Source: Mayfieldus profundus
GTDB taxonomy: Bacteria; Actinomycetota; Thermoleophilia; Solirubrobacterales; 70-9
Direction: 5' to 3'
Assembly (NCBI GenBank): GCA_038040325.1
Contig: JBBPIM010000047.1
Span: forward strand, 1-14,070
DNA: 14,070 nt
The notes under the pieces were generated by a model, which searched no databases, was not told the DNA's origin, and saw nothing but the letters and a program-made list of their open reading frames with translations. Shown here piece by piece: positions 12,956-14,070 of this stretch (position 1 is its first letter; each line of letters starts with the position of its first letter). The position numbers and the translations under genes were made by a program.

Positions 12956-14070
12956 CTAGGCACCGTGGCACTTCTTGTACTTCTTGCCGGAGCCGCACCA
13001 GCATGGGTCGTTGCGCCCGATCTTCTCGCGGTCGGACTTGACCACGGTCTCGACCACCTCGCCGTCACCGTCCGCTCCGCCCTGCGGGCCGGTGGCCTCA
13101 ACCGCCGCCATCTCCGCGGCGCCCGCCGAGCCCGCCGCCGCGACCTCCCGCAGAGCCGACGGCTGCGCCTCCAGCGTGCCGCCGGAGTAGTCCATCTCCG
13201 GGGGTTGCTCGGCCGGGGGCGCGAAGGCCTGCTCCGCGTCGGCGGGGGCGATGTCGACCTCGACGTGGAAGATCAGCTTCGAGAACTCCTCCCAGATCGA
13301 GTGCATCAGCTCCTCGAACATCGAGAAGCCCTCGTTCTTGTAGGCGACCAGGGGGTCGATCTGGGCGAAGCCGCGCAGGTGGATGCCCTCGCGCAGGTAG
13401 TCCATCTCGTAGAGGTGCTCGCGCCAGCGGTTGTCGATCACCTGCAGCAGGATCGAGCGCTCCAGGTAGCGCATCAGCTCTGAGCCGAACTGCTCCTCGC
13501 GCTCGCCGTAGGCTGCCATCGCGTCCTCGGTCAGCGTCTCCTTGAGGTCCTCGCGATCCAGCGACTCGGGGGCGAACGCGGCGACATCCGCCTTCAGCGG
13601 CCAGATCTGGCGAAGCTGGGTGTCCAGCTCCGGCATGTCCCAGTCCTCGAGGATGTCGCCCGGCGTGTATTCCTCGACCAGGCGCACGATGGTGCCGGCC
13701 AGCTCCTCGCGGACGACGTCGGACATGTCGCGCCCTTCGAGGATCTCGCGCCGGTACTTGTAGATCACGCGGCGCTGCTCGTTCATCACGTCGTCGTACT
13801 CGAGCACCCGCTTGCGGATCAGGAAGTTCTGCTCCTCGACCTTCTTCTGGGCGTTCTCGACGGTCCGCGTCAGCATCTTCGCCTCCAGCGGCACCTCTCC
13901 GCCCTCCTCGTCGATCGGCCCCAGGCGGTCGAGGATCCTGTAGATGCGGTCGCCGGCGAAGAGCCGGATCACGTCGTCCTCGGCGGAGAGATAGAAACGC
14001 GACTCGCCCGGGTCTCCCTGGCGCCCGGAGCGGCCGCGCAGCTGGTTGTCGATGCGGCGCGACTCGTGGC
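12956..14070 (-). CDS. secA: Preprotein translocase ATPase SecA, C-terminal part (5' end cut by window edge)
   Basis: SecA drives preproteins through SecYEG using ATP and works at the inner face of the membrane. About 370 C-terminal residues are present. The window edge falls in the second ATPase domain: HESRRIDNQLRGRSGRQGD contains the motif VI arginine finger region, followed by PGESRFYLSAEDD. Next come the long helical scaffold (TRTVENAQKKVEEQNFLIRKRVLEYDDVMNEQR), the helical wing region, and RGFAQIDPLVAYKNEGFSMFEEL. An Ala/Pro/Glu-rich linker leads to the zinc motif NDPCWCGSGKKYKKCH (CxCx8CH), which contacts SecB or phospholipids in other bacteria. The open frame continues past the window edge, so an internal ATG-like start would be wrong. 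It heads the NTF2-like/prfB run. Confidence 0.97.
   Translation of the reverse strand, partial: HESRRIDNQLRGRSGRQGDPGESRFYLSAEDDVIRLFAGDRIYRILDRLGPIDEEGGEVPLEAKMLTRTVENAQKKVEEQNFLIRKRVLEYDDVMNEQRRVIYKYRREILEGRDMSDVVREELAGTIVRLVEEYTPGDILEDWDMPELDTQLRQIWPLKADVAAFAPESLDREDLKETLTEDAMAAYGEREEQFGSELMRYLERSILLQVIDNRWREHLYEMDYLREGIHLRGFAQIDPLVAYKNEGFSMFEELMHSIWEEFSKLIFHVEVDIAPADAEQAFAPPAEQPPEMDYSGGTLEAQPSALREVAAAGSAGAAEMAAVEATGPQGGADGDGEVVETVVKSDREKIGRNDPCWCGSGKKYKKCHGA

Noticed and set aside
12956..13972. A complete 338-residue gene starting inside SecA
   Set aside because: The frame continues upstream with conserved SecA sequence (HESRRIDNQLRGRSGRQGD) to the window edge, so this is a partial gene.

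Overview
The window is GC-rich chromosomal DNA with strong G/C bias at third codon positions, GTG and TTG starts, and tightly packed short operons. Gene content (split transketolase, a secA-to-prfB block, an ECF sigma factor coupled to ogt, several NTF2-fold proteins, a mau-like cassette) suggests a high-GC actinobacterium-like organism, possibly of the Thermoleophilia/Solirubrobacterales type. That placement is inference from style and content; there is no rRNA. I see no tRNA, CRISPR array, insertion sequence or prophage gene.

Layout. (1) 1-691, minus: N-terminal part of a transketolase, running off the left edge. (2) 861-3561, plus: ZIP metal transporter, FAD-dependent oxidoreductase and a lipoprotein with an NTF2-like domain. 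(3) 7549 down to 3590, minus: nadA followed 30 bases later by three genes resembling the maturation and small-subunit genes of methylamine dehydrogenase. These are a MauE-MauD fusion, a MauA-like Tat-exported cysteine-rich protein, and a MauF/CcdA-like membrane protein with a predicted beta-propeller tail. (4) 7550-7852: divergent intergenic region. (5) 7853-8698, plus: Fpg/MutM-type DNA glycosylase with an altered zinc finger. (6) 10205 down to 8764, minus: nadC overlapped by a SnoaL-like gene. (7) 10280-11361, plus: ECF sigma factor overlapped by ogt. (8) 14070 down to 11403, minus: secA (partial), a small NTF2-like gene, and prfB with its programmed +1 frameshift.

The most interesting system is the mau-like cassette. 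It is bounded on both sides: nadA upstream is divergent from fpg, and the lipoprotein gene downstream is convergent. It contains no MauB heavy chain and no MauG. The MauA-like protein keeps the first TTQ tryptophan (W143) and the flanking RDCC motif but has tyrosine (Y174) where the second TTQ tryptophan should be. Ordinary tryptophan tryptophylquinone therefore cannot form. The membrane partner carries a propeller-like domain in cis, which might stand in for the missing propeller subunit. Together this looks like a reduced mau-derived system with a different or absent protein-derived cofactor.

Other points: NAD synthesis is represented by nadA and nadC in separate units. DNA-alkylation or oxidation repair appears twice (fpg and ogt), with ogt translationally coupled to a sigma factor, which suggests a regulatory link. 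secA-prfB proximity is a known arrangement, here interrupted by one small gene.
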